DNA of 11,773 bases from Parvibaculum sp. (GTDB lineage: Bacteria; Pseudomonadota; Alphaproteobacteria; Parvibaculales; Parvibaculaceae): the NCBI GenBank assembly GCA_020062605.1, contig JAGUWA010000279.1, positions 1 to 11,773 of the forward strand, given 5' to 3'. A program made the position numbers and the translations under genes. Position 1 is the stretch's first letter; every line of letters begins with the position of its first letter. The notes beneath the pieces were generated by a model. That model ran no database searches. It was not told where the DNA came from and was given only the letters and a program-made list of their open reading frames with translations. Below, one piece after another: positions 5,635-11,773 of this stretch.

Positions 5635-6399
5635 ATGAACTACAACACGAAGCGGGTCGCCGCCGTCCGGAGCCGGAATGCACAGTTGCGGCCAGGCATG
5701 ATCGCGTGGCTCGTCGTTCTGGCCGGCCTCGTCTTCTCGATGAGCGTGGGCGCATCCGGAGCCGATGGGCTTGCCGATCCGAGCAAGCCCGATCCGGCTA
5801 TCGAAGGTGCGCCAAACGAAGCGTCCGGCGAGGATCTTTACCAGCGCGGTTTCTATCCGGAGGCGATGGCCGAGTGGAAGCGGGCCGTAGAAGAGAAACA
5901 GGATGCAGGTGCGGCCTTCCAGCTCGCCGAAGCCTATTTCGATGCCGCCGTCGTCGAACGGAACATGGAAGAGGCAATCAAGTACTACACGATGGGCGCG
6001 GAGTGGGGCGATGCACGTGCGCAAGCCGATCTCGGCACGCTGTTCGACAAGGGGTGGGGCGTCCCTCAGGACTTGGCCAGGGCGGCCAAGTGGTATGAAG
6101 CGTCGGCCCGGCAGGGACATCCGAGCGCGCAATACAATATTGGCGTCATGTACGAGGAAGGTGCAGGCGTCGAGGTCAACAAGGTGAAGGCCTACATGTA
6201 CTACCAGTTGGCGATCGAGGGCGGGTTTCCGAAATTCGCGACCGAGGCTCTCGAGAATCTGTCGGCGACGATGACGCCGGGCGAAATCAAGGAGGCGACC
6301 AGGATGGCACGGGCCTTCAAGCCGCTGACCCGCGAAGAGAGCGCCGCCGAGATGAATGTAACCGCGAAGGCACTGACCGGAGAAAGCGCCGTGGAATAA
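5635..6399 (+). CDS. Sel1-repeat (TPR-like) protein with N-terminal signal or anchor
   Basis: A 254-residue exported or membrane-anchored protein. A basic N-terminus precedes one hydrophobic helix (about 23-40, ending SMSVGASGADG), which may be a cleaved signal or an anchor. A linker follows, then alpha-helical repeats: a degenerate pair (ASGEDLYQRGFYPEAMAEWK) and three Sel1-like repeats at about 91-126, 127-162 and 163-198, with signatures such as GDARAQADLGTLFDKGWGV and GHPSAQYNIGVMYEEGAGV. The C-terminal LSATMTPGEIKEATRMARAF pattern is common in this group. Sel1 proteins mediate protein-protein contacts in envelope or regulatory complexes; the partner here is unknown. The start ATG 5635 directly follows GGAGGGAGGAAGGAT, a very strong ribosome site; an earlier open start at 5542 is not needed. 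A clear terminator follows 36 bases after the stop. Confidence 0.85.
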   Translation: MNYNTKRVAAVRSRNAQLRPGMIAWLVVLAGLVFSMSVGASGADGLADPSKPDPAIEGAPNEASGEDLYQRGFYPEAMAEWKRAVEEKQDAGAAFQLAEAYFDAAVVERNMEEAIKYYTMGAEWGDARAQADLGTLFDKGWGVPQDLARAAKWYEASARQGHPSAQYNIGVMYEEGAGVEVNKVKAYMYYQLAIEGGFPKFATEALENLSATMTPGEIKEATRMARAFKPLTREESAAEMNVTAKALTGESAVE

Positions 6400-6410
6400 T
6401 CCGCTGAGCG

Positions 6411-6426
6411 GTGCTGATGTGCTGAT
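6411..6426 (+). repeat. Tandem duplication of GTGCTGAT
   Basis: Two exact adjacent copies of GTGCTGAT (6411-6418 and 6419-6426) lie between the Sel1 stop codon and its terminator. This is probably a slippage product without function. Confidence 0.5.
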
Positions 6427-6435
6427 GTGTGAACG

Positions 6436-6466
6436 GCCCCGGCTATCATGCCGGGGCTTTTGTTTT
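6436..6466 (+). terminator. Rho-independent terminator after the Sel1 gene
   Basis: A perfect eight-base stem GCCCCGGC (6436-6443) / GCCGGGGC (6450-6457) around loop TATCAT is followed by TTTTGTTTT (6458-6466). It is the strongest intrinsic terminator in the window. It separates the Sel1 gene from the oxidase gene, so the oxidase needs its own promoter in the AT-rich stretch at about 6467-6510. Confidence 0.93.
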
Positions 6467-6523
6467 CCCGCACATGAGGCCTTCTCATTCGCTATCATTA
6501 ATAGATCAATGAGCGGAGGCAGC

Positions 6524-7849
6524 ATGACGGATGTGTGGTCGAACTGGTCTGGTTGGGTGAAAGCCTGGCCGAAGGAACTGGCGGCGCCCTCGACGGAGGA
6601 GGAAGTTGCCGAGGTTCTGAAGACGGCCGCGGCTCCGGTTCGCGTTGCCGGACGAGGACATTCCTTCACGCCGCTTGTCGAGACCGACGGTACCATCATG
6701 ACGATGTGGGCTCTGCGCGGAGTGGTGGATCACGACGAGACCACGCAGACCGCGCGCATCAAGGCGGGAACGACGATCCGCGACCTGGGGCCTGAGCTTT
6801 TCGAACGCGGCCTCGCTCTCATCAATCAGGGCGATATCGACCGGCAGGCGCTAGCGGGCGCTGTCGGCACCGGCACGCATGGAACCGGCGGCGCGCTTGG
6901 TTCGGTCTCCGCGGCAGTGGAAGGCTTCCGTCTGGCAACGGCGGGCGGCGATATCCTTACCTGCAGCCGAAACGAAAACGCGGACGTGTTCGATGCGGGG
7001 CGGGTGAGCTTCGGGAGCCTTGGCGTGATGACCGAGATCACGATGAAGTGCCGTCCGGTCTATGCACTGGAAGAGACGGGCGGGCGTATGCCGATCGAAG
7101 AGGCGCTCGCGCGCGCGCCTGAACTTCGCGACAGCGAGCGGCATTTCGAATTCTTCTGGTTTCCCTTCGCGGATCAGGCGCTCGTGAAATTTCTGAAAGA
7201 GACGGACAAGGAACCGCGGCCGAGGCGCCGTCGTCCCGACGGTGAAATGGCGCCGAGCGACAAGACGATGATGTGGGCCTGCGAGGCGTCGCGTTATCTT
7301 CCGTTCCTGCGTGGGCCGATTCAGAAGTATCTCACCTCGGCGAGCGGCTCGCGCTATTCCGGTGGCGCGGCGGAGGGCGAGGGCAAAGAGAAGGGCAAGG
7401 TGCGCTGGTCTCACGATGCGTTTCCGAGCGACCGCAATATTCGCTTCAACGAGATGGAATATGCGGTGCCCGCTGAAAAGGGACCGGACTGCATCCGCGA
7501 GGTCGGCGAGCATATGCGCAAATGCGGGATCAATTTTCTGTTCCCGCTCGAATTTCGTTATGTGGCGGCGGACGATGCCTGGCTCAGCCCGTTTTATAAC
7601 CGCGACAGCGTCACGATCTCCGTGCATCAGTATCACAAGCAGCCCTACAAGGAGCTTTTCGCGGGCGTGGAAGACATCTTTCGCCGCTATGAAGGGCGGC
7701 CGCATTGGGGAAAGCTTCACACGCTTGGCGCTGCCGACTTCGAAACGCTCTATCCCCGATGGGGCGACTTCCAGAATGTGCGGCAGCGTCTCGATCCCGC
7801 AGGGAAATTCCTCAATTCCCATCTGAAGCGGATATTCGGGGTGAGTTAG
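6524..7849 (+). CDS. FAD-linked oxidase, D-arabinono-1,4-lactone oxidase family
   Basis: A 441-residue flavoprotein of the vanillyl-alcohol oxidase fold. The N-terminal FAD-binding domain (about 10-180) contains RVAGRGHSFTPL (40-51), where H46 is the position that carries covalent FAD in aldonolactone and alditol oxidases, and GAVGTGTHGTGGALGS, which lines the FAD pyrophosphate. The C-terminal ALO domain has FEFFWFPF, and near the end RPHWGKLHTL (392-401) and RLDPAGKFLNSHL, both family hallmarks. Relatives oxidise sugar-1,4-lactones or alditols, passing electrons to O2 or another acceptor; the substrate here is not known. The stretch PRPRRRRPDG is an unusually basic loop. The start ATG 6524 has GGAGG five bases upstream; ATG 6509 lacks a ribosome site. 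No signal peptide is seen, so it is probably cytoplasmic. Its stop overlaps that of the convergent biotin-carrier gene. Confidence 0.88.
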   Translation: MTDVWSNWSGWVKAWPKELAAPSTEEEVAEVLKTAAAPVRVAGRGHSFTPLVETDGTIMTMWALRGVVDHDETTQTARIKAGTTIRDLGPELFERGLALINQGDIDRQALAGAVGTGTHGTGGALGSVSAAVEGFRLATAGGDILTCSRNENADVFDAGRVSFGSLGVMTEITMKCRPVYALEETGGRMPIEEALARAPELRDSERHFEFFWFPFADQALVKFLKETDKEPRPRRRRPDGEMAPSDKTMMWACEASRYLPFLRGPIQKYLTSASGSRYSGGAAEGEGKEKGKVRWSHDAFPSDRNIRFNEMEYAVPAEKGPDCIREVGEHMRKCGINFLFPLEFRYVAADDAWLSPFYNRDSVTISVHQYHKQPYKELFAGVEDIFRRYEGRPHWGKLHTLGAADFETLYPRWGDFQNVRQRLDPAGKFLNSHLKRIFGVS

Positions 7850-8070
7850 TCGAACTCGACGATCGCGACAACCTGTCCTTCCGAGACGGCGTCTTCCTCA
7901 GCAACGAGGATTTCCACGAGACTGCAATCCGCAGGCGCCGAAACGGGTATTTCCATCTTCATGGATTCGAGGATCAGGATCGGATCGTCTTCCTCAAGCC
8001 GGTCTCCCGGTTTCGCTTCGATCTTCCAGACCTTGCCGGTGATCTCGCTTTTCACTTCTTTCCGGGGCAC
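7846..8070 (-). CDS. Stand-alone biotin carboxyl carrier (biotinyl/lipoyl domain) protein
   Basis: A 74-residue protein made of a single biotinyl domain. The site is ESMKMEIPV with K38 as the lysine to be biotinylated; the MKM triad points to biotin rather than lipoate. A preceding GKVWKIEAKPGDRLEEDDPI and a following VAEEDAVSEGQVVAIVE complete the flattened barrel. The start is GTG 8070, with GAAGGAG eight bases upstream and 19 bases after the metC stop; a longer frame with ATG 8106 would overlap metC and lacks a ribosome site. Small BCCPs of this size normally serve acyl-CoA, urea or pyruvate-type carboxylases, whose catalytic subunits are not in this window. It is probably co-transcribed with metC. 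Its TAA overlaps the TAG of the convergent oxidase gene, so the two coding regions share four bases. Confidence 0.85.
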   Translation of the reverse strand: MPRKEVKSEITGKVWKIEAKPGDRLEEDDPILILESMKMEIPVSAPADCSLVEILVAEEDAVSEGQVVAIVEFD

Positions 8071-8089
8071 GGCCTCGTCTCCTTCGCCT

Positions 8090-9256
8090 TCAGCTTTCGG
8101 CTGCATGCAATCGCGCAAAGCCAGCTTCGATATCGGCGACAAGATCGCCGATATCCTCAAGTCCGGCATGAAAGCGCAGGATCTGGCCTTCCGCGCTCCA
8201 GTCAGTTGCCGTTCTCATCTTCTTTGGATATTGCGGGATGACAAGGCTCTCGAAGCCGCCCCAGGAATAGCCCATGCCGAAAAGTTCGAGGCCATCGAGA
8301 AATGCGGCGAGAGCCTTCTCCGAACAAGGCGCAAGCTCTGCCGAAAAGAGGCCGCAAGCACCGGTGAAATCGCGTTTCCAGATTTCGTGTCCCGGGTCGT
8401 CCGGAAGTGCGGGGTGCAGCACGCGCTTCACCTCCGGCCGTGTCGCAAGCCAGTGCGCAAGCGCGATGCCGGTTTTCATGTGCCGTTCGAGGCGTGTGGA
8501 GAGCGTCCTGATGCCGCGCAGCACAAGATAGACATCGTCAGGCGCGACGCATTGGCCGATAGCGCCATGCGTATCGAGCAACTCCTTCCACGCGGCTTCG
8601 GTGGTCGTGATCGAACCCATCATTACGTCCGAGTGGCCGCAGAGATATTTGGTGACGGCCTGTATCGAAACATCGACGCCGTGTTCGAAAGGTTTGAAAT
8701 AGAGTGGCGAGGCCCAGGTGTTGTCCAGCATGACCGTAATGCCCGAGCGATGCGCAGCTTCGGCAATGGCCGGAATGTCCTGCACTTCGAAAGTCACCGA
8801 GCCCGGCGACTCCGTGAAAATAACTTTCGTTTCGGGGCGGATCAGGCGCTCGATACCGCCGCCGATCAGCGGATCGTAATATTCGACGTCGACGCCGTAG
8901 CGGGCGAGAACGGTGTCGCAGAAGTGGCGCGAGGGTTGATAGACGCTGTCGACCATCAGGAGGTGATCGCCGGATTTCAGGAAGGCGAGCAGCGCGGTCG
9001 TCACGGCCGAGAGGCCGGAGGAGGTGAGGGCGGTCTTGTAGCCGCCCTCGAGTTCGGCAATGGCATCTTGCAGCGCAAATGTTGTGGGCGTCCCGCGGCG
9101 GCCATAGGTGACGGGCTGCGCGCGGGCCTTCACGGCTTCAAGCGTTGGATAAAGCACAGTCGAGGCATGATAAACCGGCGGATTGACGATGCCGAAATTA
9201 GCCTCCGGGTCGCGGCCTGCCGTCACGATCACCGTATCCTGCTTTTTCTTCGTCAT
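8090..9256 (-). CDS. metC: Cystathionine beta-lyase (PLP-dependent)
   Basis: A 388-residue Cys/Met-metabolism PLP enzyme. Visible elements in order are: YGRRGTPT (51-58), the phosphate-binding Tyr/Arg motif; SSGLSAV (79-85), the cofactor-phosphate turn; MLDNTWASP (176-184), with D178 facing the pyridine nitrogen; and VTKYLCGHSDVMMG (201-214), with the Schiff-base lysine K203. The C-terminal FGMGYSWGGFESL and LRFHAGLED are typical of the alphaproteobacterial MetC group. It cleaves cystathionine to homocysteine, pyruvate and ammonia in methionine synthesis, in the cytoplasm; related enzymes also act on other cysteine conjugates. The start is ATG 9256, with a modest GGCGGGA upstream. The frame is open back to 9406, but those residues lie in the divergent control region. 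It is head-to-head with aapJ, a pairing I recall from Rhizobium, and followed by the biotin carrier gene. Confidence 0.93.
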   Translation of the reverse strand: MTKKKQDTVIVTAGRDPEANFGIVNPPVYHASTVLYPTLEAVKARAQPVTYGRRGTPTTFALQDAIAELEGGYKTALTSSGLSAVTTALLAFLKSGDHLLMVDSVYQPSRHFCDTVLARYGVDVEYYDPLIGGGIERLIRPETKVIFTESPGSVTFEVQDIPAIAEAAHRSGITVMLDNTWASPLYFKPFEHGVDVSIQAVTKYLCGHSDVMMGSITTTEAAWKELLDTHGAIGQCVAPDDVYLVLRGIRTLSTRLERHMKTGIALAHWLATRPEVKRVLHPALPDDPGHEIWKRDFTGACGLFSAELAPCSEKALAAFLDGLELFGMGYSWGGFESLVIPQYPKKMRTATDWSAEGQILRFHAGLEDIGDLVADIEAGFARLHAAES

Positions 9257-9295
9257 TCGTCCCGCCGTCTTCGATATCCCGGTCGCGTTCAGCGC

Positions 9296-9324
9296 ATTTA
9301 AGGGTAAAACCGGTGACGAGGCAA
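9296..9324 (-). promoter_or_regulatory. Possible metC promoter
   Basis: On the minus strand TTGCCT (9324-9319) and TTAAAT (9301-9296) are 17 bases apart, each with four of six consensus matches. Transcription would begin near 9290, about 33 bases before the metC ATG. The other half of the 170-base divergent region (9325-9426) must hold the aapJ promoter, which I could not identify. Confidence 0.38.
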
Positions 9325-9426
9325 AAGGAGCGGGGGCTCGCGATCCCAGGGGTTTGCTCCCAAGGGTGTGGCGGGTAGTCTCATCGAATCGCAAACAGGC
9401 AGGCATCGGCTCCCGAAAGGAGAAGA

Positions 9427-10527
9427 ATGAAGAATCCTCTGGTCGCCCTGATCGTCGGAATCCTGATCGGCGTCGGCGGACTTTATTTTTTCCTGCCCTA
9501 CGATCCGCTCACCCTTGGCGGCGGGGCGGCGCGGGTTTCGTCCGACGCTGCCGATGGTGCCGACCGCGCCTTTGCCGGCGAGACGCTCAGGCGGGTCCGC
9601 AATCGCGGCTTTCTCCAGTGTGGCGTGAGCCAGGGGTTGCCCGGCTTCTCCAGCCCGGACGAACGCGGCAACTGGTCCGGCATCGATGTGGATTTCTGCC
9701 GCGCACTTGCGGCGGCGATCTTCGGCGACCCGGAGAAAGTGCGCTTCCGTCCGCTCTCCGCGAAGGACCGCTTCACCGCGCTTCAATCGGGCGAAATCGA
9801 CATTCTTTCGCGCAACACGACATGGACGATGTCGCGCGACACGCAGCTCGGTTTCGATTTCATCGGCGTGACCTATTACGACGGCCAGTCCTTCATGGTC
9901 CGCAAGGCGGCGGGCATCAAGAGCGCCAAGGATCTTGCGGGCGGAACGATCTGTACCGAGACGGGGACGACGACCGAGCTCAACCTCGCCGACTATTTCC
10001 GCAGCCGCGGCCTCAGCTACAAGGTTCTTTCTTTCGAAAAGAACGAAGAGGCGCTGGTTGCCTACGACCGGGGCCGCTGCGACGCCTATACGACCGATGC
10101 GTCCGGCCTTTATGCGCAGCGGCTGAAGCTGACCGACGCCGACGCCAACATGGTGCTCGACGATGTGATCTCCAAGGAACCCCTCGGGCCGGCCGTTCGG
10201 CAGGGCGATCCTCAGTGGGAAGACATTGCGCGCTGGACGCTCAATGCCCTTCTCAATGCGGAGGAGCTCGGCATTACCTCCGATAATGTTGACGAAATGC
10301 TCGACAGCGACAATCCGCGTGTGAAGCGGCTCCTCGGGCGTGAAGGCGCCTATGGAGAGGCGGTTGGCCTCAGGCTCGATTGGGCGGTTCACGCGATCCG
10401 CGCCGTGGGCAATTACGGGCAGATGTTCGAGCGTAATGTCGGTACGGAGACGCCGCTCGGCATCAAGCGCGGTCTCAATGCGTTATGGACGGAGGGCGGT
10501 GTGCAATATGCCCCGCCGGTCCGGTAG
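9427..10527 (+). CDS. aapJ: General L-amino-acid ABC transporter, substrate-binding protein AapJ
   Basis: A 366-residue family 3 solute-binding protein of the AapJ/BztA group, which delivers a broad range of L-amino acids, especially polar ones, to the AapQM permease. The domain starts at about residue 53 (LRRVRNRGFLQCGVSQG), followed by SGIDVDFCRALAAAIFGD, DRFTALQSGEIDILSRNTTW and TICTETGTTTELNLADYF, all AapJ-type. C65 and C91 match the disulphide-forming cysteines common in this group. The N-terminus (residues 5-24 hydrophobic, then PYDPLTLGGGAARVSSD) has no clear AXA cleavage site or lipobox and may be an uncleaved anchor. The start ATG has AAAGGAGAAGA just upstream. It is followed six bases later by aapQ and is divergent from metC. 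Confidence 0.93.
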   Translation: MKNPLVALIVGILIGVGGLYFFLPYDPLTLGGGAARVSSDAADGADRAFAGETLRRVRNRGFLQCGVSQGLPGFSSPDERGNWSGIDVDFCRALAAAIFGDPEKVRFRPLSAKDRFTALQSGEIDILSRNTTWTMSRDTQLGFDFIGVTYYDGQSFMVRKAAGIKSAKDLAGGTICTETGTTTELNLADYFRSRGLSYKVLSFEKNEEALVAYDRGRCDAYTTDASGLYAQRLKLTDADANMVLDDVISKEPLGPAVRQGDPQWEDIARWTLNALLNAEELGITSDNVDEMLDSDNPRVKRLLGREGAYGEAVGLRLDWAVHAIRAVGNYGQMFERNVGTETPLGIKRGLNALWTEGGVQYAPPVR

Positions 10528-10533
10528 GCGCGC

Positions 10534-11730
10534 ATGAACCGGGGGCAAGGGCATAAACGAGATGGAAGCGCGGCGACGCCGTTCGGCTGGAACAACCCGC
10601 GCGTTCGCTCCTTTGTCTATCAGGCGTCCGTGCTTGTGGCCGTCGTCGCCGTCGTCTGGTTCTTTGCGACGACGGCGCAGGAGAATCTCCAGCGGCTCAA
10701 TATTTCGTCGGGCTTCGGATTTCTCGACAACACGGCCGGCTTCGGCATCATCCAGACGCTGATCCCCTATAGCGAACAGTCGAGTTATGGCCGGGCCTTT
10801 CTCGTCGGTCTGCTCAACACGCTTGTCGTCGCCGTCATCGGTATCGTGTTCGCAACGCTGCTCGGCTTTCTCATCGGTGTGCTGCGCCTCTCGAACAATT
10901 GGCTGATTGCGAAGCTCGCCGCCGCCTATGTCGAGGTGATGCGCAACATTCCGCTGCTGCTGCATCTCTTCTTCTGGTACTTCGCGGTCCTGCGTCCGCT
11001 GCCGGGACCGTCGGAGAGCATTGAGCCGCTGCCGGGCGTGCTGCTGAACAATCGTGGGCTCATCCTGCCAGCGCCGGTCTTCGATGCGGGGGCGGTTATC
11101 TTCTTTGCTGCCGTCGCCGCCGCCATCATGGCGGGTATTTTCCTTGTCGTATGGGCCAGGCGGCGCCAGCGCGCGACGGGAAAGCTTTTCCCGGCATGGC
11201 GTAGCGTCGCCGCTCTCATCGTGGTGCTGCCCGCGCTCACCTGGTTCATCGCCGGCGCGCCGTTCCATCTCGATTTCGCGGTTGCGACCGCCTTCGACTA
11301 TTCGGGCGGTATGCGGCTGCTGCCGGAATTCGTCGCTCTCGTTCTCGGTCTCACGCTTTACACCGCAGCCTTCATAGGCGAGATCGTCAGGGCCGGCATC
11401 CAGTCCGTCGGCAAGGGGCAACGCGAGGCTGCCGCGTCTCTCGGCCTCAAGGAGGGGACGACGCTCCGCCTTGTCGTCATCCCTCAGGCGCTGCGCCTCA
11501 TCATTCCGCCGCTGACGAGCCAGATACTCAACCTCACGAAAAACTCGTCGCTTGCCGTCGCCATTGCCTATCCGGACCTCGTCGCCGTCTTTTCCGGCAC
11601 GGTGCTCAACCAGACCGGCCAGGCGATCGAGGTCATCGCCATCACCATGGCGGTCTATCTCACGCTCAGCCTCGTCACCTCGCTTGCCATGAACTGGTAC
11701 AACGCGCGCATCGCGCTGAAGGAGCGCTGA
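10534..11730 (+). CDS. aapQ: General L-amino-acid ABC transporter, permease AapQ
   Basis: A 398-residue inner-membrane permease of the AapQ/BztB type, recognisably longer than ordinary histidine-family permeases because of an inserted central region. After a short cytoplasmic N-terminus come about eight hydrophobic segments. LNTLVVAVIGIVFATLLGFL and AAAYVEVMRNIPLLLHLFFW form the first half of the transport domain. The insert (about 160-265) holds two more helices and a basic loop. The EAA loop is EAAASLGLKEGTTLRL (298-313), followed by VIPQALRLIIPPL and TKNSSLAVAIAYPDL. The EAA loop contacts the ATPase, AapP, expected beyond the window. The ribosome site before ATG 10534 is weak, and the six-base gap from aapJ suggests coupling. 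With aapM it forms the heterodimeric membrane channel. Confidence 0.94.
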   Translation: MNRGQGHKRDGSAATPFGWNNPRVRSFVYQASVLVAVVAVVWFFATTAQENLQRLNISSGFGFLDNTAGFGIIQTLIPYSEQSSYGRAFLVGLLNTLVVAVIGIVFATLLGFLIGVLRLSNNWLIAKLAAAYVEVMRNIPLLLHLFFWYFAVLRPLPGPSESIEPLPGVLLNNRGLILPAPVFDAGAVIFFAAVAAAIMAGIFLVVWARRRQRATGKLFPAWRSVAALIVVLPALTWFIAGAPFHLDFAVATAFDYSGGMRLLPEFVALVLGLTLYTAAFIGEIVRAGIQSVGKGQREAAASLGLKEGTTLRLVVIPQALRLIIPPLTSQILNLTKNSSLAVAIAYPDLVAVFSGTVLNQTGQAIEVIAITMAVYLTLSLVTSLAMNWYNARIALKER

Positions 11731-11733
11731 CGC

Positions 11734-11773
11734 ATGGCAATGGAAGATGTGACAGGCCGTCCGCCGCCCAAGA
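11734..11773 (+). CDS. aapM: Start of AapM, second permease subunit (truncated by window edge)
   Basis: Only 13 codons are present (MAMEDVTGRPPPK). The assignment rests on position: the frame opens three bases after aapQ, with AAGGAG nine bases upstream inside the aapQ end, and aapM is the expected next gene in aapJQMP operons. A second ATG at residue 3 could also be the start. Confidence 0.6.
   Translation, partial: MAMEDVTGRPPPK

Noticed and set aside
5494..6699. Minus-strand open frame of 401 residues opposite the Sel1 gene and crossing its terminator
   Set aside because: It spans the intrinsic terminator and two control regions, has low-complexity Arg/His-rich composition, and mirrors a well-supported gene.
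7961..9301. Plus-strand open frame of 446 residues opposite metC
   Set aside because: Long antisense frames are expected opposite GC-rich genes with strong codon bias; the product has no domain-like sequence and metC is unmistakable.
9298..10392. Minus-strand open frame of 364 residues opposite aapJ (and similar ones opposite the oxidase and aapQ)
   Set aside because: Mirror frames of strongly coding genes, with no ribosome site or recognisable domain.
1..11773. CRISPR array, insertion sequence, toxin-antitoxin pair or defence cluster
   Set aside because: No regularly spaced repeats, transposase-like proteins, terminal inverted repeats or defence domains were found on either strand.

Overview
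The window is ordinary chromosomal DNA of a high-GC alphaproteobacterium. I lean towards Rhizobiales or a Parvibaculum-like relative, but no marker here settles the genus. Supporting signs are an Mrp/Mnh antiporter operon with a detached DUF4040/MbhE gene, a double cold-shock-domain protein, an NDUFS4-type accessory subunit of complex I, an aapJQM general amino-acid permease beside a divergent metC, and a LigD-type polymerase.

Layout. Bases 1-2018 (minus strand) carry the tightly packed operon mnhE-mnhF-mnhG-DUF4040/MbhE-mnhB; it runs out of the left edge, and neighbouring genes overlap or lie within a few bases of each other. Bases 2019-2374 are a divergent control region. Then come, on the plus strand, a two-domain cold-shock protein and a PaaI-type hotdog thioesterase, followed by tRNA-Pro(TGG), a small unrecognised minus-strand gene, the NDUFS4-like gene (TTG start) and tRNA-Arg(TCT). 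A LigD polymerase-domain gene (minus) converges on tRNA-Arg. Divergent from it is a secreted or anchored Sel1-repeat protein that ends at a strong intrinsic terminator. Next is an FAD-dependent D-arabinono-1,4-lactone oxidase-type enzyme, whose stop overlaps the stop of a convergent 74-residue biotin-carrier protein lying just downstream of metC on the minus strand. metC is divergent from aapJ-aapQ-aapM, which runs off the right edge.

Function. The Mrp genes together form a monovalent-cation/proton antiporter of the inner membrane. The aap genes form a polar amino-acid ABC importer. The metC-BCCP pair, the lone LigD polymerase and the complex I accessory gene each sit apart from the partners they would be expected to work with. 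Three genes use non-ATG starts, each with a clear Shine-Dalgarno sequence: mnhB (GTG), the complex I subunit (TTG) and the biotin carrier (GTG).

I see no CRISPR array, insertion sequence, prophage, toxin-antitoxin pair or defence island, and no convincing undescribed system. The items most worth a second look are the detached MrpA C-terminal module, the stand-alone LigD polymerase with a linker-like N-terminus, the orphan biotin carrier downstream of metC, and the small gene between the two tRNAs.
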